DNA from: Pomphorhynchus laevis | Taxonomy: Eukaryota > Acanthocephala > Palaeacanthocephala > Echinorhynchida > Pomphorhynchidae | Reading direction: 5' to 3' | Assembly (NCBI GenBank): GCA_012934845.2 | Contig: WNNJ02001850.1 | Location: forward strand, 45,713 to 109,712 | DNA length: 64,000 nt | Shown here: piece by piece, positions 55,901-64,000 of the stretch | Numbering within the stretch: the first letter of the stretch is position 1 | How the letters are laid out: every line of letters begins with the position of its first letter | Made by a program: the position numbers and the translations under genes | The notes under the pieces: model-generated | Told to the model about the DNA's origin: nothing | Database searches by the model: none | Seen by the model: only the letters and a program-made list of their open reading frames with translations

Positions 55901-58900
55901 GTGATAATTTTATGCCTTTGAAAGAACTTATGTAATTATAGTTCAAATATGTGCATAATAATCTTATTTTTAAGCTCAAAATAATTGAGAGATCACACAT
56001 GATTCTGAAGTAAATGCTATACCTGCAATTCGTGATTTGTAGCTAGGCTGAAGAATATCCCATACAATAACATCATGTTTATCTTGACTAAGACCAGCAG
56101 TTGCTAAAATTGTCGAGGAATGCAGAAAAAGTATATCATTGGTTTGCTTCAATTGTGTACTAAATTCCTAAAAAAGACTTAATTACCAAAGTCTTAAAAC
56201 AAGTTCTTGTCGTGTCGATAAATCTTACGTAGAAACAAGTTGCTTTATCTTTTGATAGTTGATATATACGGACGGATCCATCTTCCTCCGATGTAGCCAA
56301 CTAAACGGCAAAATAAGAAATTAGCGAATTTTGCTTTCGAAATCATTTCTAAAAATATTTTATTTCAAAAAGCTAATATCCTAATTAAACTAATAAATTA
56401 ATATTCTTAGCAATGACAGTAAAAAATTAATATTTTCAATAGTATGGAAATTCTGCACGTAAACATTCATTAAAGAAAACAAAATAATTAATTTAAAACG
56501 ACCTTGGTCCACTGGTCCGGGTGTCGGGTTTTTAGAGGCAGTTCACGAACCAAACTACTACAGAGATCGCGATCATGGTTTCGAGATTTGATATCTCCAC
56601 CGGTATCGGTCTCTTTCCAGAGTCCGGCCTGGAAAACCCTCCGAGAAAGGCAATTCCTATACATCCTCAGAGCGTGTCCCTGCCACCTCAACTGACTTTC
56701 TTAGATGTGGAAATGTAGCGACTTTACTTCGAGTCCATCCCGGATGACAGAATTCCTAACCTTATCCCTAAGTCTAAGATCGGCCACACCGCGAAGAAAC
56801 CTATCGAAAATTCAATATTCGAAATAATTCGAAAATTGGATATCGAAAATTCGATATAAATTTATAAGATATCTTTAAATCTTAAATAACTTGTTTATTT
56901 TTTATCTAAAAATAAAAAATAAATAAACGATGATAATGTAAAAATGTCAGCACTACCTTATAACCGTCATCATCGAATCGAATCCTAGTAATCGGTGAAT
57001 GTCGTTTTGATAATTTCAGCGAGCATATTTCATATGCAATATCATGTGCGCCCCAGAAATGAATAACTGCACTACCATCTTTCATTCCGCAAGCATCTAC
57101 AATAAAGAATGTAAAGATATCAAGATACAAAAGTAAGAGAAAATATCAACATTGTGGTTTATAGGGATGGCTATCAAAGGTCCTGACTCCTTTTAAATTA
57201 TGATGCATGCCCTTAAAACGTAACATTAAATATTAATATAAAAAGTCAATTGTAGCGAACAATTCGATCGAGTCTGGATCTAGATTTCGGTAGGCTTGCT
57301 GGATTAACTAACGAAGAATTTATTAGCATCGCACTTTGGATAAGTAAAAAGTCGGCAAGATCGACTTTTCTATTGTCGTACCTAAATGACGAGGTCTCAA
57401 GTTTAAAATAAAAGATAAAAATGATAAATGTAAATAATAAACTGAGCGGTAAAACGATTCTTAAAATCCAAATATATTCAATATCCATATAAATTCAATA
57501 TGATCAATTGAAATGTATATGAGATACCCTCTCCATATGAAATACGGAGAGGGCATAATATGTATAAAATTAACATCTCCATCATTTAAATTGATTAAAA
57601 TCAATTTAAATGCAACATAACAGTTCATTTTAAATATAATATTTTAGAAAATATAAATATTAAAATTCTGGATGACAAGTTATAAATTAATTTGAAAATA
57701 AGAAACCAAAGATTCAATAAAGCTTATTTAAAACCTTTTGAAAAAATATACATGGCGACAGTTAACAAAATGTGAAAGTAACACAAGGCGGCAATAAAAT
57801 TAATGAATTAATTAATTATTAATGAATTAATTAATATTTTTAATGACTAATGTAATTATTAATAATGTACCACGTAATTAAATAAAATACGATTTACGTA
57901 TCTGTAAGCAATCAGATGCTTATAAAATTAAGAAATTAATTTGTTGTTTTAAAAATTAATAGAAAAATAACAAATCAAAATAAAATTTTTATATTATAAA
58001 CGTTTATTTTAATTTATTAATATTAATAAATTTTCTAGAAATCCGATATTCAGTAACTTAATTAAACAATTGTATAAAATAATAAATCGAGAACAAACAA
58101 GTGATCAAATAAAAATGTTTTAAAAATAACCTAATTTTCATGTGTTAGTTAAAAGATTTATTTATATTGTTAATCCTATATTGAATTTAAAACACAGTTT
58201 ATAGGTATAGACTATTTTCCGTTCATTTGAACAAAATATCGTGCAATTGTAAATTATCCAACTGCATTAAATAATGTTATTAATAATGTCAGTTATCTCT
58301 AACACTATCATTTGGTTAAAGCGAACATTGGTGATAGATTGAACAATTTAAGCAAGTAGACATTACGACATATATTCTTCAAAAAAGAATCAACTTAATA
58401 TTATGATATTATTAATTTTAACGTAAAACAGGAGAGAAACTTATGTAATAGAAAATACCTATCGAATGACCACACATCAAACTTTACGTCCAATCCCGAC
58501 TTATTTGGTAATTTAGAATTATACTCCTCGTAAACATGAGCGATATCCAGTTCAATAATCTCATCATTGTTTGATATCGCAATTATACTAGGGTCGATCT
58601 AAGAAGTGTGAAAAGATCTAATGAAAACATATTTGAATAAAATACAAAGACATTTGAATAATAAAATATAAGCAATTACTTTCTAAATTAATTTTGTTGC
58701 TTTTAAGAAATTTTCATAGCTTTATCAATTTTAATAATTTCCTCTAAGTGTAGCACATAAGATTACACATTAAAGTCGATAAAAAAATAAATATCATAAT
58801 AATAATTGAGCTCATTCCTCTATAAAAATGAGCTCACAGGATCAGTGCTTTTAAAAATCATATAAAGCATCTATGATATTTTCATCATAAGTCTTATAAT

Positions 58901-60398
58901 TAATTATTAGACTTATACGATATACAAGTATCATAGTCTAATAATTAAGAGTCAAAGAACATTCAAATAAACTACACTACTATATATAAATGGAGAACGT
59001 CAGAGACATTAACCACACTTTAATACAGATTGCCGATAATTCTGCGCTCCAACATATTTTGTTTCCCTTCACAGTTTATACATAGCATCTTTAAAACAAT
59101 TGATTTATTTATTAATATGGATATAACTTAAACAATGAAAAATTTTCAATACACAAACAAAAGTTCAAAAATTTGTTGTATTTTAAGACAACAGAGATAT
59201 CTAACTGTCTTCCATGTAGAGTTGTTGTATTTTAATTACATATTTTAATAATTGGAGTTACATGTTTTTAATGAAAAACGCATTTTAGCATTATAACCAA
59301 AATTTAGTAAATTTGGGTTATTATTGATCCAGAATTAAAGTTTTGCTAAATTGTTTATTATTAAACTATAGGTTTAGTAATAAGGTTTTATTTATAGGTT
59401 AAATCCATTAAGAGTTGAATTAGTAAAAATTAAATTTATAATCATCTGTTTATGTCTTATATTTAAAGGGCAAATCTGTTATTTTCAAATGAGTTTTATT
59501 TAAAGTTAATTAATATCAAATACAATTTATATTAATAAATGCCAGAATTATGCGTTCCAAGAAATGTACTGGAATATATTTGGCAGGTAAAAGAGTCAAA
59601 TTAGTACGCTCATTGTATATCCCTTAAAATAGTCTCAGTAATTACGATAAATATCATTTGACTCAATCGCAACTAGACATATAGAAGTATTCGATTTTGT
59701 ACATATATTTAGATCATATAACTCAGTAGCAATACATTTATATATTTGATTCTAACAAATATACACAAAATAATCACATTAGTTTTATAATAAAGAAAAC
59801 AAGTTTTTAATATTTCGCTAGCTATTGCTAATGCCATATTTTGTATAAAGATATCGTTTAGACTTTAACAACAAACTGCTTATTTACAAAGGCATATTTT
59901 GGTAGGTCGTCTTCTTCAAATACTTTGTGAGGACGTTTGTATTAAAAGAGAAAACATCCTTCTTGATAGAGGCTAGAAGATCATGGTAACTCCTATTTGA
60001 AGCATTTCAATTTGGCAATCCGTATGATAATAAAAGGAAATCAGGGACAACTATATCAGTCGCACATAAAATAACAGGTGAGCACTTAACAAATTCAATC
60101 ACATGTATTATTTTTACAATAATTAAATATAATTCAATTCGATGTATTTCTTTATCAGATAATTATAACAATAATTAAAAGATTATAACAAAATAATCTT
60201 AAAGTAATAATAAAGTAATTCTTCAAAGCACTTTAATAATAAAGCACTAACATGACTTGACACGAAACAAGATATACATCCCTGATCCTTGTACACAATC
60301 TGTGGTAAGTTTTCATCGATATTCGACACTTCTGCTCCAGACTTTAAAGAAAGAGATTTATCTACATTTACCTTAAAAATGGGAAATATGTGTATCAA
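46760..60398 (-). CDS. DMXL: DmX-like protein / rabconnectin-3 alpha, C-terminal WD40 region (nine exons)
   Basis: Exons on minus, 5' to 3': 60398-60252, 58598-58459, 57381-57261, 57211-57151, 57096-56957, 56300-56229, 56167-56023, 50870-50662, 46933-46760. All phases join and give about 402 residues. The order of motifs follows DMXL1/2: LPQIVYKDQGCI, IIAISNNDEIIELDIAH, FDSHPYKPQYACGMKDGSAV, IRFDDDGYKLATSEEDGSVR, ILATAGLSQDKHDVIVWDI, GELAIYDLRNQL, VSGSAEGNIKLWN, GVTQVYLTPQNYLLSSGFDG. The family forms a WD40 scaffold that regulates the V-ATPase in endosomes and synaptic vesicles. The start lies beyond the window. Three introns are 49-61 nt, others are 0.04 to 5.2 kb with transposons, and one has a GC donor. 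The copy appears intact. Confidence 0.88.
47000..47640. other. Intronic AT-rich DNA, nothing recognised
   Basis: Within the last DMXL intron. No coding frame or known repeat. Confidence 0.4.
47687..47866. mobile_element. Foldback MITE, copy 4
   Basis: Left attattaaggctgcatcaaag (diverged), right ttgatacagctccaataatt. The right half belongs to the segment shared with 43109-43405. Confidence 0.8.
47755..48050 (+). repeat. Segmental duplicate of 43109-43405
   Basis: See the partner. Here the shared block ends at 'ttgtgcgatt' and is followed by unrelated AT repeats instead of a hammerhead-like unit. Confidence 0.85.
48295..48615. mobile_element. Nested half-copies of the foldback MITE
   Basis: Three right-hand halves end in 'agctccaataattct' at about 48325, 48483 and 48612, with left halves missing or shortened. 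48600-48725 is also an inverted copy of 42945-43045 ('aagcttttaaatta', 'acaatttgaattgt'). Confidence 0.7.
48797..49045. mobile_element. Foldback MITE, copy 6 (longest)
   Basis: Left aattattgcagctggatcaa, right tttgatccagctccaataat. The arms match for about 85 bases. The centre holds a nested palindrome around 'acatattcgaatatgt' near 48903. Confidence 0.85.
49192..49220 (-). ncRNA. Hammerhead-core-like motif, type I order (degenerate)
   Basis: Minus strand CTAATGA-GTC, loop TTATTACC, GAC-GAAAC-GTC. It differs from the hammerhead core only at the G of CUGA. Stem II GTC/GAC is perfect and the cleavage triplet GTC is present. Stem I pairs poorly. This looks like the dead remains of a canonical PLE hammerhead. 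Confidence 0.45.
49330..50660. other. Intronic DNA, nothing recognised
   Basis: No coding frame or repeat I can name. 49430-49520 is less AT-rich than its surroundings. Confidence 0.35.
50662..50870 (-). CDS. DMXL: DMXL exon
   Basis: Encodes FSAQEGSLALALYENSL, SANRRGELAIYDLRNQ, HAHESPVKAICFS, GQFVVSGSAEGNIK. Starts with two bases that complete an Ala codon from the previous exon. Acceptor TTTTAG, donor AAG|GCAAGT. Confidence 0.9.
51430..51797 (-). repeat. Naiad PLE copy 2 3' region
   Basis: Directly downstream of the RT stop. Minus strand: GGCCCCGCTGCTATG, about 20 bases, TTAGGGGC-TGAAACC, TGATAGCATAGCAG, TTCTGATGAACTCTAA, ending at 'cagttaactgaatctt' (plus, near 51440). It anchors the identity of similar blocks elsewhere in the window. 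Confidence 0.7.
51797..52384 (-). CDS. Naiad PLE copy 2 reverse transcriptase, 5'-truncated
   Basis: 195 codons open, from motif B (GNSSPIIADLFLSFIEYEF) through YMFRYIDDICVF to the natural end, which is missing in copy 1 (IVKYINQHNNIKNKFKLL, then FGKFLLMDNK). About 95 percent identical to 3057-3540. The Met-Glu at the start replaces Met-Gly. 5' truncation at about 52390 fits incomplete reverse transcription. Confidence 0.8.
   Translation of the reverse strand: MEGNSSPIIADLFLSFIEYEFVHNCVKTKSKQYKYMKYMFRYIDDICVFNSNNFYSISKHIYPESLILNKTNINDKEGVYLDMNIKLTLTKTTINLYRKDDIFKFTRNIFLHEHSCIPYNIKYNTLNNKILRIATICNDIGFLRNYLNNLIDTYFKPDYYKNNIKQKIVKYINQHNNIKNKFKLLFGKFLLMDNK
52400..53260. other. Intronic AT-rich DNA
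   Basis: Low complexity with 'tatatgaatatatatatattc' type runs. Nothing recognised. Confidence 0.4.
53263..53425. mobile_element. Foldback MITE, copy 7
   Basis: Left aattatttgagctggatcaa, right ttttgatccagcttcaataa. 'ttcgctaacttctg' and its mirror 'cagaagtttgcgaa' are in place. Confidence 0.85.
54055..54723 (+). CDS. LINE RT, fingers and palm first part
   Basis: 222 residues. VYSKLRRLKANNSRGCDLLP, QSIVLPYFKKGDRSSVENYR, PVSITCICCRVLERF, GFREGYSTVSNLLDAH, and motif A IIFCDFSKAFDRVDHG. It ends at a TGA after ILVY. Confidence 0.8.
   Translation: MSLLIDISANDLAEEFATHYCTSVEPANEHETFSMESSVLNTYSDTCLELDLDNLITPAKVYSKLRRLKANNSRGCDLLPSVYLRRLAGSICVPLCAIFRQSILERSFPNVLKQSIVLPYFKKGDRSSVENYRPVSITCICCRVLERFVHRYMVEFFRVGKILVPNQHGFREGYSTVSNLLDAHLDWTANKTHYTDTDIIFCDFSKAFDRVDHGLLPNILVY
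54823..55476 (+). CDS. LINE RT, palm second part and thumb
   Basis: MGPLLFSIYVNDLPGCIRS (motif B; the VPQG just before it is broken as VPxG), LYTDDLKIW (motif C, YTDD for the usual FADD), LWAASNKLVINVSKCK, SYKDLGVWV. It is in the same frame as the first part (offset 768 from its start), so stops, not frameshifts, separate them. Confidence 0.8.
   Translation: MGPLLFSIYVNDLPGCIRSRSCLYTDDLKIWWPIHSCEDVDNLQTAIDNVELWAASNKLVINVSKCKHMRIISNARKQLTSVCYKYKGCTVESVDSYKDLGVWVTSNLSTKKHTDQACANSNKMIGMIRREFVRIDPTVLRHLILAHVFSRLLYAALVVYLRTVYEHNKSERVLRMATKLAPTLALLLNEDRLRSLEIKTVTWTCRCIDMCLVWHLF
56023..56167 (-). CDS. DMXL: DMXL exon
   Basis: EFSTQLKQTNDILFLHSS, TILATAGLSQDKHDVIVWDI, LQPSYKSRIA. Phase 0 in, phase 1 out (CAG|GTATAG). 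Confidence 0.9.
56229..56300 (-). CDS. DMXL: DMXL exon
   Basis: LATSEEDGSVRIYQL, SKDKATCFY. 24 codons, phase 0 on both sides. The next intron is 61 nt (GTAAG ... TTTTTTAG). Confidence 0.9.
56490..56810 (-). pseudogene. LINE C-terminal remnant
   Basis: The minus reading RDKVRNSVIRDGLEVKSL, SQLRWQGHALRMYRNCLSRR, VFQAGLWKETDTGG has the 'LRWxGHxLRM' signature of LINE ORF2 tails. It lies in a DMXL intron, in the sense orientation. Confidence 0.7.
56957..57096 (-). CDS. DMXL: DMXL exon
   Basis: ACGMKDGSAVIHFWGAHD, IAYEICSLKLSKRHSPIT, RIRFDDDGYK. Two bases plus 46 codons; TAT spans the junction with the previous exon. Confidence 0.9.
57151..57211 (-). CDS. DMXL: DMXL exon
   Basis: 20 codons and one base: GMHHNLKGVRTFDSHPYKPQ. 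Parallels the 'VRKMTSHPxxPYYLTG' stretch of DMXL. The intron downstream is 54 nt, the one upstream about 49 nt. Confidence 0.8.
57261..57381 (-). CDS. DMXL: DMXL exon
   Basis: YDNRKVDLADFLLIQSAML, INSSLVNPASLPKSRSRLD, RI. The acceptor TTTAG|G completes an Arg codon with AG from the exon before. The donor is placed at GTTCGC, which is a weak site, so the 3' boundary is less sure. Confidence 0.75.
57390..58450. other. Intronic AT-rich DNA
   Basis: DMXL intron of about 1.1 kb. Nothing else recognised. Confidence 0.5.
58459..58598 (-). CDS. DMXL: DMXL exon
   Basis: IDPSIIAISNNDEIIELDIA, HVYEEYNSKLPNKSGLD, VKFDVWSFD. Acceptor TTCTTAG, donor ATAG|GTATTT, phase 0 in and 2 out. Confidence 0.85.
58600..60250. 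other. DMXL intron
   Basis: 1.65 kb, AT-rich, without a recognised element. Confidence 0.5.
60252..60398 (-). CDS. DMXL: DMXL exon (5' boundary tentative)
   Basis: SLSLKSGAEVSNIDE, NLPQIVYKDQGCISCFVSS. It ends in phase 0 at CAT|GTTAGT and joins ID of the next exon. The 5' limit at TATTAG|TTG is one of two possible acceptors; the other is TTTTTAAG near 60373. Confidence 0.7.
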
Positions 60399-60399
60399 C

Positions 60400-61650
60400 T
60401 AATACCCGAAAAACACATTGAAAACAAAATGAAATTTTTAGCAAATAGAAAATTAATCTTAAATACATATTGTTTTGTCAAAATTATAATGAATTCAATA
60501 AATATAAATATTTTTTAATTTAATAATCAAGACAACTTCACTGAGTATAGATATCTTATACTATAACTATAATAAACTATTATTCATAATAAACTATTAT
60601 TTATAATTAATATTTATTTATAACAAATATTAATTAATAGATATTTTTGTTATTTTCGTTAGATGAAAATAAAGACGGTTATTCGTGATTTTCATAAATG
60701 AAAATCATTTATGATGACTTTCATGAAGCAGTCAGAGAAACAAAAGTACGTTCAAAAGTACGGTTGTTGGTTCTAAATGCATAACGATAATTCAGAAACA
60801 CCACAAAATACTACAATAACAATTAAAATGAAATGTAAATGTTGTCAGTGCATAAAAATCAACAGCTTGAGCTTTATCGAAAACGGGATTAGAATACAAA
60901 TCTCGGAAATTATTTATACACAATTATAATGTTATTATTATGCAATTATTATGGGATCCGGGACGAAATTGAGGTATATTTCTTAAATATATCGCAGTAT
61001 AACTTTACTTATCGTTTTTAGAATTGATATTGAGGGAAAGGAAATAACTAAATATCAGAAACTATTGCACTTCATCTGTAATCAAATCCATATACCGGTT
61101 TGATTAACTTAACTTAATCAGTACGGTCAATATTTCAAATGTTTAGTGAATCTCCACTGCAGTTTACAAAATATCGATATTCAAGTACGAAATCTAAGTC
61201 AACAGTCGATCACCAAAGTGACACAACAATATATTTGAGAAATATGATTAAAGCCAGCCTTGGATTGCAAATCGATACTGCATTATAATAACAAAGACAG
61301 AACTGGGTAATAGAAACAATCACCGTCTATTGCAATCAAATTCCTTTACCGGATGCTCATTATTGGCATTCATTGGTTAAGAATGCCATATTTCAAGAAT
61401 GTTCAGTGATCATTCCATACAGTTTGGGTGCGATCATGTTTTCAGATATATAGAAATATAACAAAAACATGTATTTAATTATATAATTTTATTATCCTAG
61501 TTTCGGTGATACGTCTTTGTCAGTTTCAGTCAGTATCGCCAATTTTGTATTAATAATGTATTATATTCAATCTATATATATTATATATAACTTAACATTA
61601 TAACTTAATGCATATATGTATTAGCTTAAATTCATTTAATGATTTAAAAT
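60400..61650. other. Upstream intronic or intergenic DNA with a weak direct repeat
   Basis: 'aatcaaatccatataccgg' near 61080 and 'aatcaaattcctttaccgg' near 61337 start two loosely related stretches of about 90 bases. Otherwise nothing is recognised. Confidence 0.35.
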
Positions 61651-61985
61651 AACGTTCCAAACCTTTTTTACTTCACTAGGATCTTGTTGATACAAACATT
61701 GCACAAATACATCAAAGAGAAATTCATTTTCCATAAGAGCAAACCACAAATCAGTACAATGACTGGTGTGTAAACTAGAAAAGCATAGAACTTTTAAAAC
61801 ATTATTCCATTTTACAGACTGAAAACTTTTAGAAAAACATATCCAGCAAAATAGATCGCAAGATAAACAGTTGAAAGTTTATAAGATACAAAGATATTTC
61901 CATAATTCCTTTTTAAATCGTGAAAGATCGTCAATTTGCACAATATTAATTAAACACTCATTCCAATAGGACGCGATTCTTCGTT
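61640..61985 (-). other. Coding-like minus-strand stretch, possible exon(s)
   Basis: One frame reads ECLINIVQIDDLSRFKKELW then, after a stop, SVKWNNVLKVLCFSS, HTSHCTDLWFALMENEFLF, DVFVQCLYQQDPSEVKK. An acceptor TTTTCAG precedes SVKW, and a possible donor AAG|GTTTGG follows SEVKK. It could be upstream DMXL exons or another gene; I do not recognise the sequence. Confidence 0.4.
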
Positions 61986-62239
61986 AAAATCAAAAGCTTT
62001 TTGTAATTTGGCAAATTAAGATTGGGTACAATGTCCGCTGCACATGTTGAAGCACTGAAGGCTTGAAAGAAATCACTTTTACTATGACGAAGTGAATCCC
62101 TTTAGTAATAATATACTTTTCAGAGATAATATGGCATGTCAGAGACAACTAATGGATGTTTGAATTTTATTGGTTAGTATCCTCGTTTAAGATATGTATC
62201 AATTAACTTAATGTGCTTTATTCCTACTATTGCAAATGC

Positions 62240-63900
62240 AAAATCACCCAACGTGAGGAAGCAGATCAGATCAGATAACAGAGTCTATGTATTTTATACG
62301 ATATATAAATTAAAATTAAAGATAAATAATAAATAATTTAATACGATTTTATACAATTTATATTTATATCAAATAAAAATTTAAAATATTTAGTTCGATA
62401 TTGTTATTATTATCAAAACATAGCAGATCAGATCAGATAACTGAGTCTATGTATTTTATACGATATATAAATTATAATTAAAGATAATCAAGAAGGATTA
62501 TATTATTAATATAATAAAATTATATTTAAATATAATCAAGAAGGATGTTGATTAAAATAAGATTAAATCAACAGGAATGAAAGTAAAGCTTTGACAATTT
62601 TTGTTAGATATTTTTATTTTTTGTAAAAAATAAAGATGAGAATATATTTGTTTGTACCAAATATAAAATAATGTTTTAACGTTCAATTATTGTGAATTGA
62701 TTAATCAATAATATACGATGTATCATAATAGGGATTATAGGTCGTCAGGAGGAACTGATATGCAATCAGGTTTCGGCCCCTATTCCTCAACCCAACATAG
62801 CAGCGGAGACAAATACGTGCATATAACGTATTTCCTCTGATGAAATTTGATTATTTAGTGTACCTTATTCTAATAAAGAGTATAATATTTATTATAATAA
62901 ATAATTATATAATATTTTATATAAATAATATTTATAGCAAGTTAAAATTTAGAATTCAAATTTAAAATAAAAATGAATATTTATGAATTGACTAATAAAT
63001 AACAGACGTTGTATCAGAATAAGAATTAGAGGTCATCAGGAGGAACTGCTATGCTATCAGGTTTCGGCCCCTAACTCCTCTACCCAACATAGCAGCGGGG
63101 CCAAATACGTGTATATAACGTATTTCCTCTGATGACATTTGATTTTTTAGCATAATTAGTATTATTTATTAGTATTATTTACATAATTCTAATACAAAGT
63201 ATATTATATTATTTATTATTAATAAATAATTATATAAAATTTTATTTAATTTTTTAGAAGGCAGTTGTACAAATAACAGGAAATATGATAAAAATTTAGA
63301 AAAATTTTATATTTAATTTGCCGGACACATGTTTAATATTGTAAAGTGAAATATTTAAAGGTATACATATTGCAGTATTAATTTCACAAAAAAATTGTAG
63401 ATAACACAAAATGAATAAATTTTAAAAATATAAATTAGAACGCTTTATACAAATTTACTGAGTCGACAGTACTTGAAAAGTAAATAAAGTTACTTTGTAA
63501 AATAAGATCAGATAACTGAGTCTACGTATTTTAAACGATATATACATACAAATAAAGATAAATATTAAATAATTATATAAAAGCATCTTTAAAATCAGAT
63601 CAACTAACTGAGTCTATGTATTTTATATTATTTATAAATTAAAAATAATGCTAAATGAAATTACAATAATTAAATAATATATAATTATGAATAATGAACA
63701 ATTATTATATAAAATTGTTTATAATTTATATCAAGTTAAAATTTAGATTTCAAATTTAAAATAAGTCAATTTTTATGAATTGTCTAATAAATAACATATG
63801 ATTAAGGATTATAATTAAGGATTATACTAATAATGATTAGAGTTTACAAAGTGAAAATGCTATTATATCAGATTGATGCCAACTTTGTAAATTAAATGAT
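62240..63900 (-). repeat. Cluster of Naiad PLE 3'-terminal repeats
   Basis: The terminal word agatcagataactgagtcta recurs (with small changes) at about 62265, 62430, 63508 and 63597. The structured block with 'actgctatgctatcagg', 'tttcggcccc' and 'acatagcagcgggg' occurs at 62720-62870 and 63010-63150, and a weak copy at 63820-63870. All are in minus orientation. No coding parts remain, so these are end-only copies such as PLE pseudo-LTRs. Confidence 0.65.
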
Positions 63901-64000
63901 TTCTGCACTGAAATGAGTTACTCGGGAGAACAATGTTGTAAAAGTCATCTCGCTTCCATTTAGTATGGGCATATATTAGATACAAAAATATATATGGAAA

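Larger units (their letters stand above)
50871..56022 (-). other. 5.2-kb DMXL intron carrying transposons
   Basis: GT-AG intron (CAG|GTATAG ... TTTTAG|C). Contains Naiad PLE copy 2, a foldback MITE and a large LINE inserted antisense to the gene. Confidence 0.8.

Noticed and set aside
59540-59590. Plus-strand MPELCVPRNVLEYIWQ followed by GTAAAA, a possible first exon nested in a DMXL intron
   Set aside because: Sixteen codons and one donor-like site are not enough. No second exon was found.
62680-63150. Repeated blocks that might be a CRISPR-like or satellite array
   Set aside because: The copies are few, unevenly spaced and match Naiad 3' ends elsewhere.

Overview
The window is AT-rich, repeat-dense nuclear DNA from an animal, most likely an invertebrate. 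Two host genes are recognisable by protein similarity: PSMD14/Rpn11 (proteasome deubiquitinase, 41095-42027, minus) and the C-terminal WD40 part of a DmX-like/rabconnectin-3 alpha gene (46760-60398, minus, at least nine exons). A third, much less certain host-type gene is a small two-exon TALE-like homeodomain gene (25578-25960, plus). Introns with GT-AG ends of about 49-61 nt alternate with introns of several kb packed with transposons. I could not fix the species. The hammerhead-like SINE-type repeats and the Penelope-like elements (PLEs) recall flatworm and other invertebrate genomes, but that is memory, not a search.

Layout. 1-3045 is one arm of a large inverted duplication whose other arm is 28735-32736; the left arm runs off the window edge. 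3050-5690 is a PLE with the permuted order endonuclease-CxC linker-RT (Naiad type). 5690-7600 holds PLE 3' remnants, a LINE 3' remnant and a 15-bp minisatellite. 7780-18650 carries three copies of one Jockey/R1-like LINE family: two on minus, then one on plus, the last two facing away from each other. 19200-20890 has LINE scraps around a tandem repeat of about 395 bp that contains hammerhead-ribozyme-like cores. 21000-28500 is mostly decayed repeats, with the TALE-like homeodomain gene, its inverted broken duplicate and a Ty3/gypsy integrase fossil between them.

28500-39350 is the right arm of the inverted duplication, a canonical PLE in a split inverted insertion (32780-34690), another LINE (35948-37495), a second hammerhead-like tandem pair (37687-38095), and many copies of a roughly 90-bp CTCGAG-bounded module. 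41-42 kb is PSMD14. 42.5-49 kb holds copies of a foldback MITE and a third hammerhead-like pair. From 46760 to the right the DmX-like gene is spread over transposon-filled introns, including a LINE at 53820-55740 and a second Naiad copy at 51797-52384. 62240-63900 is a cluster of Naiad 3'-terminal repeats.

The theme is a PLE-rich neighbourhood. Autonomous PLEs of two clades supply RT and GIY-YIG endonuclease. Around them are short non-autonomous repeats, some with conserved self-complementary cores resembling self-cleaving ribozymes, arranged as tandem pairs 362 or 396 bp apart. That resembles the proposed relation between PLEs and metazoan retrozymes. Here it is an inference from sequence pattern.
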